Origin: Microcoleus vaginatus HSN003
GTDB lineage: Bacteria > Cyanobacteriota > Cyanobacteriia > Cyanobacteriales > Microcoleaceae
Direction: 5' to 3'
DNA: 64,000 nt
Assembly (NCBI RefSeq): GCF_022701255.1
Contig: NZ_CP031705.1
Span: forward strand, 1,116,001-1,180,000
Numbering within the stretch: the first letter of the stretch is position 1; each line of letters begins with the position of its first letter. The position numbers and the translations under genes are program-made. The notes beneath the pieces are model-generated. The model made no database searches and had not been told where the DNA came from. It was given only the letters and a program-made list of their open reading frames with translations. Positions 45,737-53,869 of this stretch are shown piece by piece.

Positions 45737-45918
45737 CAAATTTTTAGCATTTCGTTAATTCAATTATACTGGATTCTGCAAGTTGCTACACAGTATTATG
45801 ACTTACGCTCTTAAACCCAGTTTATTAGGAAAATATTGTTTTATAACAAGATATCTACTCATCAACCAAGTCTCTGAGGCTTAGTGATAAAATCCTAATT
45901 ATATATCTTCCTACCTAC

Positions 45919-47028
45919 TTAAATTTTATCTGCTACAGCCATGCTTTTGGGCAAGCGGATATAAAAAGTTGTGCCTTTTCCATCCTCTGACTCATAAGTG
46001 ATTTTCCCTTTGTGAGCCTCAACGATCGACTTAACAATCGCCGTTCCCAACCCAGTACCAGTCCGCTTGCCATAAGTTACAAACGGTTCAAATAACTTTT
46101 CCTTAATTGTCGGCGGAATGCCTGGGCCGTTATCGTAAATGCTAATTTCTGCCCACTCCTCACTTTGTGTCACCGCAATCTCCACCAGACCCCCTCTGCC
46201 GCCAAAAGCCTCAACAGCATTCCCAACTAAATTTTGTAAAACGCGCAAAATCTTATTTTCATCTGCTTCCACTATTACTTCTGTCACCCGTACTGCTAAA
46301 TCTACTTTTGCTGCTTCCCAATAAACTCTGTTCAACTTTTCAAACTGCTGCAAGGTCTGGATTAGATTAACGGGTTTTTTATGTAATACAGAATTACCGC
46401 GCGAAAATTCTAATACTTCTTCAGCCATCCCCAACATTCGATGAACCTGCAATTGAATAAGTTCACACCACTCCTGAGTTTCCTCATCAGGGTGCATTTC
46501 TTTGATCATTTCACTGGAGAGTTTAATTCCGGTAAAAGGACTTTTGAAATCGTGAATAATTGTACTCACCATTTCTCCTACCAATACCATTTTTTGTTTG
46601 TGTACCAACTGGCTAACATATTGATCCGTGGTTTCTCGTAAATTTTTAGTAATGAAACTAAACATTTGCAGTACCGAACTGCCTTTAGCAAACTGGAGAG
46701 TTGCTATTAGTTCTTCACGGGCTATTTTGGCCAAAGTCGAGCCTGCAACTGCCACAGCTCTAGCACTGCGAGGCTCTCCGTCTAAAACTCCGAGTTCGCC
46801 AAAATAATCGTCTGGCTTAGCAACAGCAACAGTTTGATATTTATGATTTTCAAGCTGCTTGCTAAACTCGACTTTACCTTCTAAAACTAGATATAAAAAA
46901 TCCGCTGTTTCTCCTTCTTCAAAAACCAGCGTTTCCTGAGAAAAACTCTCCAAAACAGCTATTTGGCAAAGGTGAGCAGCTTGCTCGGGTTCAAAATAAG
47001 ATATAAATCGATGAGAGGCCAGCTCCAT
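45919..47028 (-). CDS. Cyclic-nucleotide-binding-domain histidine kinase
   Basis: A 369-residue soluble kinase. Residues 1-125 form a cNMP-binding beta-roll (FEEGETADFLYLVLEGKVEF, then DDYFGELGVLDGEPRSARAV, with the Glu and Arg of the phosphate cassette). The dimerisation/phosphoacceptor part has MVSTIIHDFKSPFTGIKLSS with the His. The HATPase follows (LQNLVGNAVEAFGG, DNGPGIPP, GKRTGTGLGTAIVKSI). There is no membrane segment, so the stimulus is internal, perhaps cAMP. I place the start at the ATG at 47028; the ATG at 47088 and a TTG at 47109 are upstream alternatives. No partner regulator is adjacent. Confidence 0.87.
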   Translation of the reverse strand: MELASHRFISYFEPEQAAHLCQIAVLESFSQETLVFEEGETADFLYLVLEGKVEFSKQLENHKYQTVAVAKPDDYFGELGVLDGEPRSARAVAVAGSTLAKIAREELIATLQFAKGSSVLQMFSFITKNLRETTDQYVSQLVHKQKMVLVGEMVSTIIHDFKSPFTGIKLSSEMIKEMHPDEETQEWCELIQLQVHRMLGMAEEVLEFSRGNSVLHKKPVNLIQTLQQFEKLNRVYWEAAKVDLAVRVTEVIVEADENKILRVLQNLVGNAVEAFGGRGGLVEIAVTQSEEWAEISIYDNGPGIPPTIKEKLFEPFVTYGKRTGTGLGTAIVKSIVEAHKGKITYESEDGKGTTFYIRLPKSMAVADKI

Positions 47029-47364
47029 GTTAAAATACCTGAGAGTTAATTTAAACAGTTTCTTTTTTCTATTTTCGCTGATCACCATCGGTGCGTTAAT
47101 AAAATACAATACTGCTTTAATCTGCCTCTCTTTTGTAGCCTCCTAGGCTTTGACGCAAGAATCAGCGTCGGGATGCAGAGCCAGACTAGGACAGCAGAAC
47201 CAGCAATCTCACCAAAATTCTCAGTTGATTGACTAAAATACATAAATATTGTACTATTTTTGAGATTTAAATTGGATGTGCGGAGGGTTCTCCCGCCACC
47301 TCAGAAGATTTTAACTGTAGAGAGATCGTGTAATTTAAATGTCGATAGATCGCCTTTACAAAAA

Positions 47365-48537
47365 TTAACGATCACCTGATAAAACGATCGCAGCATTCTG
47401 CCCGCCAAAGCCAAAACTTAAACAAACCGCATTTCTGACAATAGCCGATCGCGCACAGCGAACAAAATCTAATTCAAACCCCGGTTTTTTCATTCCCACG
47501 CAAGGCGGCAACATCTGATATTTAATACTCATCAAACAAAAAGCCGCACCCAAAGCTCCCGAAGCTCCCAAAGTATGACCCGTAGCTCCCTTAGTTGAAC
47601 TAACAGCAACTCCTGGGTGAAATAACTTCTCAATTAACAGTGCTTCGTGTCGGTCATTTAACTCAGTTGCAGTACCGTGAGCGTGAATAAAATCTATATC
47701 AATCGCCGCTAAATTACTGCGTTTCAAACATTGATTTACCGCCGCGATCGCACTTTCCCCCCCCAGCTCCGGTGAATTAGCATGGCAAGCATCATTTGTC
47801 AAGCCAAAACCGGAAACTCGACCGTAAATTTTAGCGCCACGACGCCTTGCCAACTCGGCAGATTCTAATACAAATAAAGCCCCGCCTTCGCCGAGCACAA
47901 AGCCTTCGCGATTTTCATCAAACGGATAGCACCCAGTGTTTGCCAAAGCACCCATCCGGCTAAATCCCGCCAGAGTCAGCGGTGTGATAGGCGCTTCCAC
48001 AGCACCTGCGATCGCCCGCTGACACTCACCGGTGCGGATTAAATCAACAGCGCGGGCGATCGACCAAATACCCGTCGCACAAGCAGCCATCGGTGCCAGT
48101 ACCGGCCCCGTCGAACCAATTGCCCTCGCCGCTGCGATCGCCCCCATGTGAGGCAAAAAATTCACGAATTGAGAATCCGTAATCGGTAATTCCCTTCCCT
48201 CTTCCTTCTTCCTTCTTCCTTCTTCCTTCTTCCTTCTTCCTTCGCTGGCCAACAGTTCCAAATTTGCCTGGAAGCCGCGGCTAGAGCCAATAACAATCCC
48301 GCAATCAGGCAAAGGCAAAGTCAAATTAGCATCTTTCAAAGCATCTGCCAAAACCTGCGGAGTTAAAGTTATTAAGCCCGCAGGTTTTGTACCAATTAAA
48401 CCCAAAGGTCGCGCTTCAAGTTCTAAAAAAGGTTGATGCCGATCGATTCCCGATTCTCCAGAAAGTAGTCTTTTCCAGCTCGTTTCCAGAGTGCCTAAAG
48501 CCGAAACAAGACCAATTCCAGTAACAACAACATCCAT
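47365..48537 (-). CDS. Beta-ketoacyl-ACP synthase (KAS II / FabF-like)
   Basis: A 390-residue thiolase-fold condensing enzyme with the Cys-His-His triad: C153 (MAACATG), H287 (HAHGTAT) and H321 (GATGHTLGASG). It condenses acyl-ACP or acyl-enzyme with malonyl-ACP. The cyanobacterial housekeeping FabF is usually longer, so this second type may serve a specialised fatty-acyl or polyketide route; no acyl carrier or ketoreductase lies nearby. Residues 99-115 are an RRKKEEG heptapeptide repeat encoded by a CTTCCTT heptanucleotide array, in the place of a loop next to the GSSRG segment. Start ATG at 48537. Confidence 0.9.
   Translation of the reverse strand: MDVVVTGIGLVSALGTLETSWKRLLSGESGIDRHQPFLELEARPLGLIGTKPAGLITLTPQVLADALKDANLTLPLPDCGIVIGSSRGFQANLELLASEGRRKKEEGRRKKEEGRELPITDSQFVNFLPHMGAIAAARAIGSTGPVLAPMAACATGIWSIARAVDLIRTGECQRAIAGAVEAPITPLTLAGFSRMGALANTGCYPFDENREGFVLGEGGALFVLESAELARRRGAKIYGRVSGFGLTNDACHANSPELGGESAIAAVNQCLKRSNLAAIDIDFIHAHGTATELNDRHEALLIEKLFHPGVAVSSTKGATGHTLGASGALGAAFCLMSIKYQMLPPCVGMKKPGFELDFVRCARSAIVRNAVCLSFGFGGQNAAIVLSGDR
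48194..48242. repeat. Heptad array (CTTCCTT)x7 inside the ketoacyl synthase gene
   Basis: One CTTCCCT plus six perfect CTTCCTT units, in the coding region. The translated minus strand repeats RRKKEEG. Seven is not a multiple of three, so loss or gain of one unit would shift the reading frame. Confidence 0.93.
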
Positions 48538-48547
48538 AGCTAAGCCG

Positions 48548-48734
48548 ATTTTAGATTTTAGATTTTAGATTAAAAGAAGAATCAGGCTAGACGATTTTAG
48601 ATTGTGGATTAAAAAGGGATAATCTAAAATCTAAAATCCAATTCCCTTATCTCAAATCCCCAATTTACAAGCCATCGGATCTATCCCGTGGGGATAATCT
48701 AAAATCTAAAATCCAAAATCTAAAATCCCAAATC
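48548..48734. repeat. Three heptad blocks (AATCTAA/TTAGATT) between the synthase and cyclophilin genes
   Basis: TTTTAGA units at 48548-48570, and AATCTAA/AATCCAA units at 48621-48640 and 48694-48734. The first and later blocks are inverted relative to each other and could pair into a long stem. Confidence 0.8.
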
Positions 48735-48746
48735 GCTTGACTACCT

Positions 48747-49532
48747 TCAGCTAGCCGGCTTAAAATTTTCCAAACCCTGAGTAACGGTAGCTTTCTCAAT
48801 GCGATCGCCCGCTTCAATCTTATCAATCACATCCATGCCTTCCTTGACGTACCCAAAAACCGCATAGCTGCCGTCCAAAAACGGTACATCGGTCAAAGTA
48901 AAGTAAAACTGAGAAGAAGCCGAATCAGGACTCTGCGATCGAGCCATAGCAACAGCCCCGCGACTGTGCATCAACACGGGTTTCTCCTTAACTCCAGCTT
49001 CTTCTAGCGTTTGGCTGTAAGTCGGATTGGCAGCACCTTTAGCTTTAATTTCCAGAGGAATCCTGCGTTCGGTAGTAGTTTTTGGGTCAATAAAACCCCC
49101 AGTTCCCAGTCGCGCTGTAGGAAATTTAGGGTCTTTGCCTTGGGGGTCGCCGCCCTGAACTACAAAAGGCTGAGGTTCCCGGACGACTCGGTGAAAAACC
49201 AATCCGTCGTAGACACCTTTCTGAACCAAATCAACAAAATTGCCCGCAGTAATTGGCGCATTTGTGCCGTCGAGTTCGATCGTAATAGGAGCACCTTTAA
49301 CCGTCATCACCACCGTTGCTTTTCCTTCCAACCGTGGCAAATTGCTAAATTGCGAACTCGTCGCTACAGCAGCAGGAGAAGGAGACGGAGACAAAGAAAT
49401 ATTTTCACCCGACGCCGGATTCGATGTCGGAGTCGAGTTTGCCACAGGGGAATTACTGCATCCTCCGACAAACAGCGCGCCAATTATTAAAAGCGAGAAC
49501 AACCACCGCTGAATTTTGATTTGCATTTGCAT
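48747..49532 (-). CDS. Cyclophilin-type peptidyl-prolyl isomerase lipoprotein
   Basis: A 261-residue exported lipoprotein. A hydrophobic signal (LFSLLIIGALFVGGCSN) ends in a lipobox-like VGGC. A Ser/Pro-rich linker (to about residue 65) leads to a cyclophilin domain: GNFVDLVQKGVYDGLVFHRV with the catalytic Arg region, PFVVQGGDPQG, the SSQFYFTL strand and FLDGSYAVFGYVKEG. It catalyses proline isomerisation in the periplasm or thylakoid lumen. The start is uncertain: GTG at 49550, or ATGs at 49532 and 49526. I use 49532, the first ATG behind an AAAGG ribosome-binding site, although the spacing is tight. Confidence 0.88.
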   Translation of the reverse strand: MQMQIKIQRWLFSLLIIGALFVGGCSNSPVANSTPTSNPASGENISLSPSPSPAAVATSSQFSNLPRLEGKATVVMTVKGAPITIELDGTNAPITAGNFVDLVQKGVYDGLVFHRVVREPQPFVVQGGDPQGKDPKFPTARLGTGGFIDPKTTTERRIPLEIKAKGAANPTYSQTLEEAGVKEKPVLMHSRGAVAMARSQSPDSASSQFYFTLTDVPFLDGSYAVFGYVKEGMDVIDKIEAGDRIEKATVTQGLENFKPAS

Positions 49533-49889
49533 TTGCCTTTGTATTTTCACTTTGAGTCAATTACGGACTTTGCAACTAAAGATTTTAATTCAATAGTTCG
49601 GACTGTTTTTAGTTCGTACTCTGAAACCCGCGATTTTCCTTTGGTAGCGAACTTGCCTGGGAGCCTTGAAAGCCTTATTTTACGGTTGGCAATCAAAAAC
49701 TGTCCGAAGTATTGTTAATTGATATAGCAATCCTCGCATCATTTGTGAAATTCTTACTTTCTCAGAGCCGGTTCGGGGAGGGTTGGGGTGGGGTAAAAAA
49801 TTTACGACTCCTGCAAGGATTGCTATAGATTCAAAAACTGGTAACGGGCTTAGTCGCCGATCGATTTTTTTCACTTACCAGATAGGTAA

Positions 49890-49909
49890 GGTGCGCCGCC
49901 CGGCGCACC
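49890..49909. repeat. GGTGCGCCG palindrome
   Basis: GGTGCGCCG-CC-CGGCGCACC, related to the larger hairpin repeat at 5770-5816. It lies behind the 3' end of ycf4. Confidence 0.65.
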
Positions 49910-49924
49910 CTACGAGAGATTACC

Positions 49925-49950
49925 AATCGAAAATCGAAAATCGAAAATCC
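49925..49950. repeat. Heptad repeat (AATCGAA)x3 at the 3' end of ycf4
   Basis: Three AATCGAA units and a partial one, ending at the ycf4 stop codon. Confidence 0.8.
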
Positions 49951-50517
49951 CTAAAGTCCTTCTAGGGGAACTTGCAAAAATCGAGCCAATTCGGCTGCTT
50001 GATTTTCTACTTGCGACAAAGCAATGGGCTGTCCGACTCTAGTCAAGGGAAACTGACGGCGGTCTTTGAGCTTAAGATAAATACTGCGACGGGGGCTAAG
50101 ACCTTCTTTAATGTCCACCCGCACAGATTGCACGTCCGATGTCTTGCAAGTAAAATCCAGCTTGCGGTTTTTGCCGGGAAAACCCCAGCGAAAGATCCGA
50201 ATGTTACCAGTTTGCCGATCGAACTCGTTGTAACCGCCGCCGACATCCCACAGAACAGTCAGCCACAGGTAAAGCGCCAACAGCACGCCGCAGACACCGT
50301 AGAAACCCATCGCAATGCCTTGGGGGATGAAAACAAGCTGAGTCGGGTCAGCAAAAGGCAGCAGGTTAACGTGCAAGTAGCTGGAAATGCCCGACAGCAG
50401 GAAACCAGTCCCTCCAATGCTGACCACCGTCGCCCACCAGTAATTGCTGAAGCGGCGGGAGCCCAAAACCGGGTAGCGCAGGACAGGATCGATCGAGGTC
50501 GTTGTTTTTGCAGTCAT
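49951..50517 (-). CDS. ycf4: Photosystem I assembly protein Ycf4
   Basis: A 188-residue thylakoid membrane protein. It has two transmembrane helices (about residues 27-47 and 69-95), then a stromal domain (VGGGYNEFDRQTGNIRIFRW, GLSPRRSIYLKLKDRRQFPL). It matches Ycf4 of cyanobacteria and plastids in length and order, and assists assembly of photosystem I. I use the ATG at 50517, since an upstream in-frame TTG at 50541 adds residues absent from the family. It is transcribed divergently from psbD, with 203 bp between the starts. Confidence 0.94.
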   Translation of the reverse strand: MTAKTTTSIDPVLRYPVLGSRRFSNYWWATVVSIGGTGFLLSGISSYLHVNLLPFADPTQLVFIPQGIAMGFYGVCGVLLALYLWLTVLWDVGGGYNEFDRQTGNIRIFRWGFPGKNRKLDFTCKTSDVQSVRVDIKEGLSPRRSIYLKLKDRRQFPLTRVGQPIALSQVENQAAELARFLQVPLEGL

Positions 50518-50633
50518 AAAATTAAACAGCCTTAAAGCCAAATCTTAATTCAATTAGTCCACCGAGCGTCACGCTTCGCTGAGGCGATCGCGATCGACCG
50601 ATCGGCATTGTGTAACAACTCCTGCTAATTATG

Positions 50634-50661
50634 TTGAAAAATTATGAACTTCTAATATATA
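50634..50661 (+). promoter_or_regulatory. Candidate psbD promoter
   Basis: TTGAAA (50634-50639), a 16-bp spacer and TATATA (50656-50661). A second TATATT lies at 50665, so the exact -10 is uncertain. An AAAAGGA ribosome-binding site lies at 50704-50710. Confidence 0.45.
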
Positions 50662-50720
50662 GTTATATTAACTTTAATTAGAAACCTTAGCCTTTTAACA
50701 AGCAAAAGGATTTTACCGCA

Positions 50721-51779
50721 ATGACAATCGCAGTCGGACGCGCCCAGACCGAAAGAGGCATCTTTGATGTCCTCGACGACTGGCTCAAACGCGATCGCTT
50801 CGTCTTCGTAGGCTGGTCTGGCATCCTGCTATTCCCCTGCGCCTACCTAGCCATCGGTGGCTGGTTAACAGGCACCACCTTCGTCACATCCTGGTACACC
50901 CACGGTTTGGCAAGCTCCTACCTCGAAGGAGCCAACTTCCTCACCGTAGCAGTCTCCACCCCAGCCAACAGCCTCGGACACTCCCTGCTGTTCCTGTGGG
51001 GCCCCGAAGCACAGTGGGACTTTACCCGCTGGTTCCAACTCGGTGGCCTGTGGACATTCGTAGCCCTCCACGGCGCTTTCGCACTGATCGGCTTTTGCCT
51101 GCGTCAGATTGAAATCGCCCGTTTGGTAGGCATCCGTCCCTACAACGCCCTCGCATTCACCGGCCCCATCGCCGTGTTTGTTTCGGTGTTCCTGCTTTAC
51201 CCCTTGGGTCAATCAGGCTGGTTCTTCGCCCCCAGTTTCGGCGTCGCAGCAATTTTCCGCTTCCTGTTATTCCTGCAAGGCTTCCACAACTGGACGCTCA
51301 ACCCCTTCCACATGATGGGCGTTGCAGGCATCTTGGGCGGCGCGCTGTTGTGCGCCATCCACGGTGCAACCGTAGAAAACACCTTGTTTGAAGACGGCGA
51401 AGGCTCAAACACCTTCCGCGCCTTCAACCCAACTCAGTCAGAAGAAACCTACTCGATGGTTACAGCTAACCGCTTTTGGTCGCAAATCTTCGGAATTGCC
51501 TTCTCCAACAAGCGCTGGTTGCACTTCTTCATGCTGTTCGTACCTGTTACAGGCTTGTGGATGAGCTCCATTGGCATCGTCGGTTTAGCATTAAACCTGC
51601 GCGCCTATGACTTCGTATCACAAGAATTGCGCGCTGCTGAAGATCCTGAGTTTGAAACGTTCTACACTAAGAACATTCTGCTTAACGAAGGCATTCGTGC
51701 TTGGATGGCTCCTACGGATCAACCTCACGAAAACTACATCTTCCCTGAAGAAGTTCTGCCTCGCGGTAACGCACTTTAA
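50721..51779 (+). CDS. psbD: Photosystem II reaction-centre protein D2
   Basis: A 352-residue D2 protein, virtually canonical: [20 protein letters not shown] at the start, five transmembrane helices, the [20 protein letters not shown] loop, [12 protein letters not shown] with chlorophyll- and iron-binding histidines, the quinone region [20 protein letters not shown], and the end [10 protein letters not shown]. It pairs with D1 to bind the photosystem II cofactors. RBS AAAAGGA at 50704-50710. Codon use is biased to C-ending codons, as expected for a highly expressed gene. Unlike most cyanobacteria, its 3' end does not overlap psbC. Confidence 0.98.
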   Translation: MTIAVGRAQTERGIFDVLDDWLKRDRFVFVGWSGILLFPCAYLAIGGWLTGTTFVTSWYTHGLASSYLEGANFLTVAVSTPANSLGHSLLFLWGPEAQWDFTRWFQLGGLWTFVALHGAFALIGFCLRQIEIARLVGIRPYNALAFTGPIAVFVSVFLLYPLGQSGWFFAPSFGVAAIFRFLLFLQGFHNWTLNPFHMMGVAGILGGALLCAIHGATVENTLFEDGEGSNTFRAFNPTQSEETYSMVTANRFWSQIFGIAFSNKRWLHFFMLFVPVTGLWMSSIGIVGLALNLRAYDFVSQELRAAEDPEFETFYTKNILLNEGIRAWMAPTDQPHENYIFPEEVLPRGNAL

Positions 51780-51787
51780 AAAAATCT

Positions 51788-51842
51788 GGATTTGGATTTC
51801 AGATTAATTTAATTTTTTTAAACTAATCTGAAATCCAAATCC
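51788..51842 (+). promoter_or_regulatory. 19-bp perfect stem-loop in the psbD-psbC spacer
   Basis: GGATTTGGATTTCAGATTA (51788-51806) pairs with its exact complement at 51824-51842 across a 17-base AT-rich loop. It starts nine bases after the psbD stop. There is no T tract after the stem, so processing, stabilisation or partial termination are all possible. Confidence 0.7.
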
Positions 51843-51898
51843 CTATTCCCTGGCGCAGGCCCGGTACTCCCGTGCCCTACTAGGGAAACAAAAAAACC

Positions 51899-51920
51899 CA
51901 AAATCCAAAATCTAAAATCG
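51899..51920. repeat. Heptad repeat (AAAATCC/AAAATCT) before psbC
   Basis: About three units of AAAATCC/AAAATCT immediately upstream of the vestigial psbD 3' end and the psbC ribosome-binding site. Confidence 0.75.
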
Positions 51921-51923
51921 TTG

Positions 51924-51953
51924 GAGGTTCTACCGCGTGGTAACGCTCTCTAA
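51924..51953 (+). other. Vestigial duplicate of the psbD 3' end overlapping the psbC start
   Basis: Read in the psbD phase, 51924-51953 encodes EVLPRGNAL and a TAA stop, the exact C-terminus of D2. It uses different codons from the real psbD end at 51750-51779 (CTA CCG CGT here, CTG CCT CGC there). The fragment contains the psbC GTG start (51937) and adjoins the GGAGG ribosome-binding site (51923-51927), so a relic of the ancestral 17-bp psbD/psbC overlap has been preserved. Confidence 0.85.
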
Positions 51954-53316
51954 TTCCTACGCAAGCGGTCGCGACCAAGAATCCTCCGGGTTCGCTTGGT
52001 GGTCTGGCAACGCTCGCTTAATCAATCTCTCTGGCAAACTGCTGGGCGCACACGTCGCTCACCAAGGTTTGATCGTTTTCTGGGCCGGTGCAATGACTTT
52101 GTTTGAAGTCGCTCACTTTATCCCAGAAAAGCCCATGTACGAACAGGGCTTAATCTTGATGCCCCACGTCGCTACTTTGGGTTGGGGCGTCGGCCCCGGC
52201 GGTGAAGTTACGGATATCTTCCCCTTCTTCGTAGTCGGCGTTCTTCACTTGATTTCATCTGCTGTTCTCGGTTTGGGCGGCATTTATCACGCCGTTCGCG
52301 GCCCGGAAATTCTCGAAGAATACTCTTCGTTCTTTGGGTACGACTGGAAAGATAAAAACCAGATGACCAACATCATCGGCTACCACCTGATTCTGTTGGG
52401 ATGTGGCGCTTTGCTGCTGGTAGCTAAAGCCATGTTCTTCGGCGGTGTCTATGACACTTGGGCTCCGGGCGGCGGCGACGTGCGGGTCATTACTAACCCC
52501 ACTCTGAATCCGGCTGTGATTTTTGGCTACTTGACTCGCTCTCCTTTTGGTGGCGAAGGCTGGATTGTCAGCGTCAACAACATGGAAGATATCATCGGCG
52601 GTCACATCTGGGTTGGCCTGATTTGTATCGCTGGCGGTGTTTGGCACATTTTGACCAAGCCTTTCGGCTGGGCTCGCCGCGCCTTAATCTGGTCTGGCGA
52701 AGCTTACCTGTCTTACAGCTTGGGCGCTTTGTCCCTGATGGGATTCATCGCTTGCTGCTTTGTCTGGTTCAACAACACTGCTTACCCCAGCGAATTCTAC
52801 GGCCCGACGGGCCCGGAAGCTTCTCAAGCGCAAGCTTTGACCTTCCTGATCCGCGACCAACGCTTGGGTGCTAACGTCGGTTCTGCACAAGGCCCCACCG
52901 GTCTGGGTAAATACCTGATGCGCTCTCCTACTGGCGAAATCATTTTCGGCGGTGAAACGATGCGTTTCTGGGATTTCCAAGGCCCTTGGTTGGAACCCTT
53001 GCGCGGTACTAACGGTTTGGACTTGAACAAAATCAAGAATGACATTCAGCCTTGGCAAGCTCGCCGCGCTGCTGAGTACATGACTCACGCTCCTTTGGGT
53101 TCTTTGAACTCTGTGGGTGGTGTGGCGACTGAAGTTAACTCGTTTAACTTCACTTCTCCTCGTTCTTGGCTGTCCTGTTTCCACTTTGTGGTGGGTTTCT
53201 TCTTCTTGATCGGCCACTTGTGGCACGCTGGTCGCGCTCGCGCGGCTGTCGCTGGCTTTGAGAAGGGTATCGATCGCGAAAATGAACCAGTGCTGGCTAT
53301 GCCAGACTTAGACTAA
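51937..53316 (+). CDS. psbC: Photosystem II antenna protein CP43
   Basis: A 459-residue chlorophyll-binding inner antenna of photosystem [22 protein letters not shown] at the start, six transmembrane helices, chlorophyll-binding His residues ([18 protein letters not shown]), and the large lumenal loop with [19 protein letters not shown], which holds Glu and Arg residues near the oxygen-evolving cluster. The start is GTG at 51937 with GGAGG nine bases upstream, as in other cyanobacteria and plastids. The gene is 157 bp from psbD instead of overlapping it. A strong terminator follows. Confidence 0.98.
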   Translation: MVTLSNSYASGRDQESSGFAWWSGNARLINLSGKLLGAHVAHQGLIVFWAGAMTLFEVAHFIPEKPMYEQGLILMPHVATLGWGVGPGGEVTDIFPFFVVGVLHLISSAVLGLGGIYHAVRGPEILEEYSSFFGYDWKDKNQMTNIIGYHLILLGCGALLLVAKAMFFGGVYDTWAPGGGDVRVITNPTLNPAVIFGYLTRSPFGGEGWIVSVNNMEDIIGGHIWVGLICIAGGVWHILTKPFGWARRALIWSGEAYLSYSLGALSLMGFIACCFVWFNNTAYPSEFYGPTGPEASQAQALTFLIRDQRLGANVGSAQGPTGLGKYLMRSPTGEIIFGGETMRFWDFQGPWLEPLRGTNGLDLNKIKNDIQPWQARRAAEYMTHAPLGSLNSVGGVATEVNSFNFTSPRSWLSCFHFVVGFFFLIGHLWHAGRARAAVAGFEKGIDRENEPVLAMPDLD

Positions 53317-53351
53317 TCGATCGAATTTATTTCTGATTTGATTGTCTAATC

Positions 53352-53388
53352 AAAAAAGGCTCCTGCTTAACGGCAGGAGCTTTTTTTT
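53352..53388 (+). terminator. Intrinsic terminator of psbC
   Basis: GCTCCTGC (53359-53366) and GCAGGAGC (53373-53380) form an 8-bp GC stem, extended by A-T pairs, with eight T residues directly after. Confidence 0.93.
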
Positions 53389-53869
53389 GATCCCATATCT
53401 GGAAAAAGCTGCGGATTGTCGATCGACAGTTTTCCGAGCCCGCTAGCTGCAGATACAATCCTAGACGTAGAAACTTGGTTTCTGAGTTAACCTGTTGAAT
53501 TCAATGCTGTTTCTTTCCGTCAGCTCGTTACTCAGCGAGCTTTGGCATCCAGGACTGAGATATTTCGGTGCGACCTTCATCGGTGGCGGTGAATGACTCT
53601 ACAACTCTTGAAACTTGACAAGTTTAATCGGTTCGGGTATAAGGCTTGCAAGGCAGGCTCTACAAAGTTTATATTTAAAGTACCAAAGTTTTAATCCCAC
53701 ACAATTAAAAGTGGTAATTTGAAGGCTGATCGCTACAGGTGCAAAACTAATCGACCATTGCCCTCAGGATATTTATATTTTATTAAATGGCTGTGCTTGT
53801 CGATTTTTTTAACAAGCACAAAACTTTTGGGCCACTTATGGTTATTGCTAGGAAAGCAAAAGATTAATA
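53389..53869. other. Intergenic region upstream of the cyanobacteriochrome gene
   Basis: A 481-bp gap. It has an AGAAACTTGGTTTCT palindrome (53469-53483) of the dispersed repeat family and an AGCTCG/CGAGCT hairpin near 53521-53542. It should hold the promoter of the downstream kinase. No real gene is seen. Confidence 0.45.

Noticed and set aside
52684-53226. 180-residue antisense frame in psbC
   Set aside because: It is a shadow of the strongly biased codon use of psbC.
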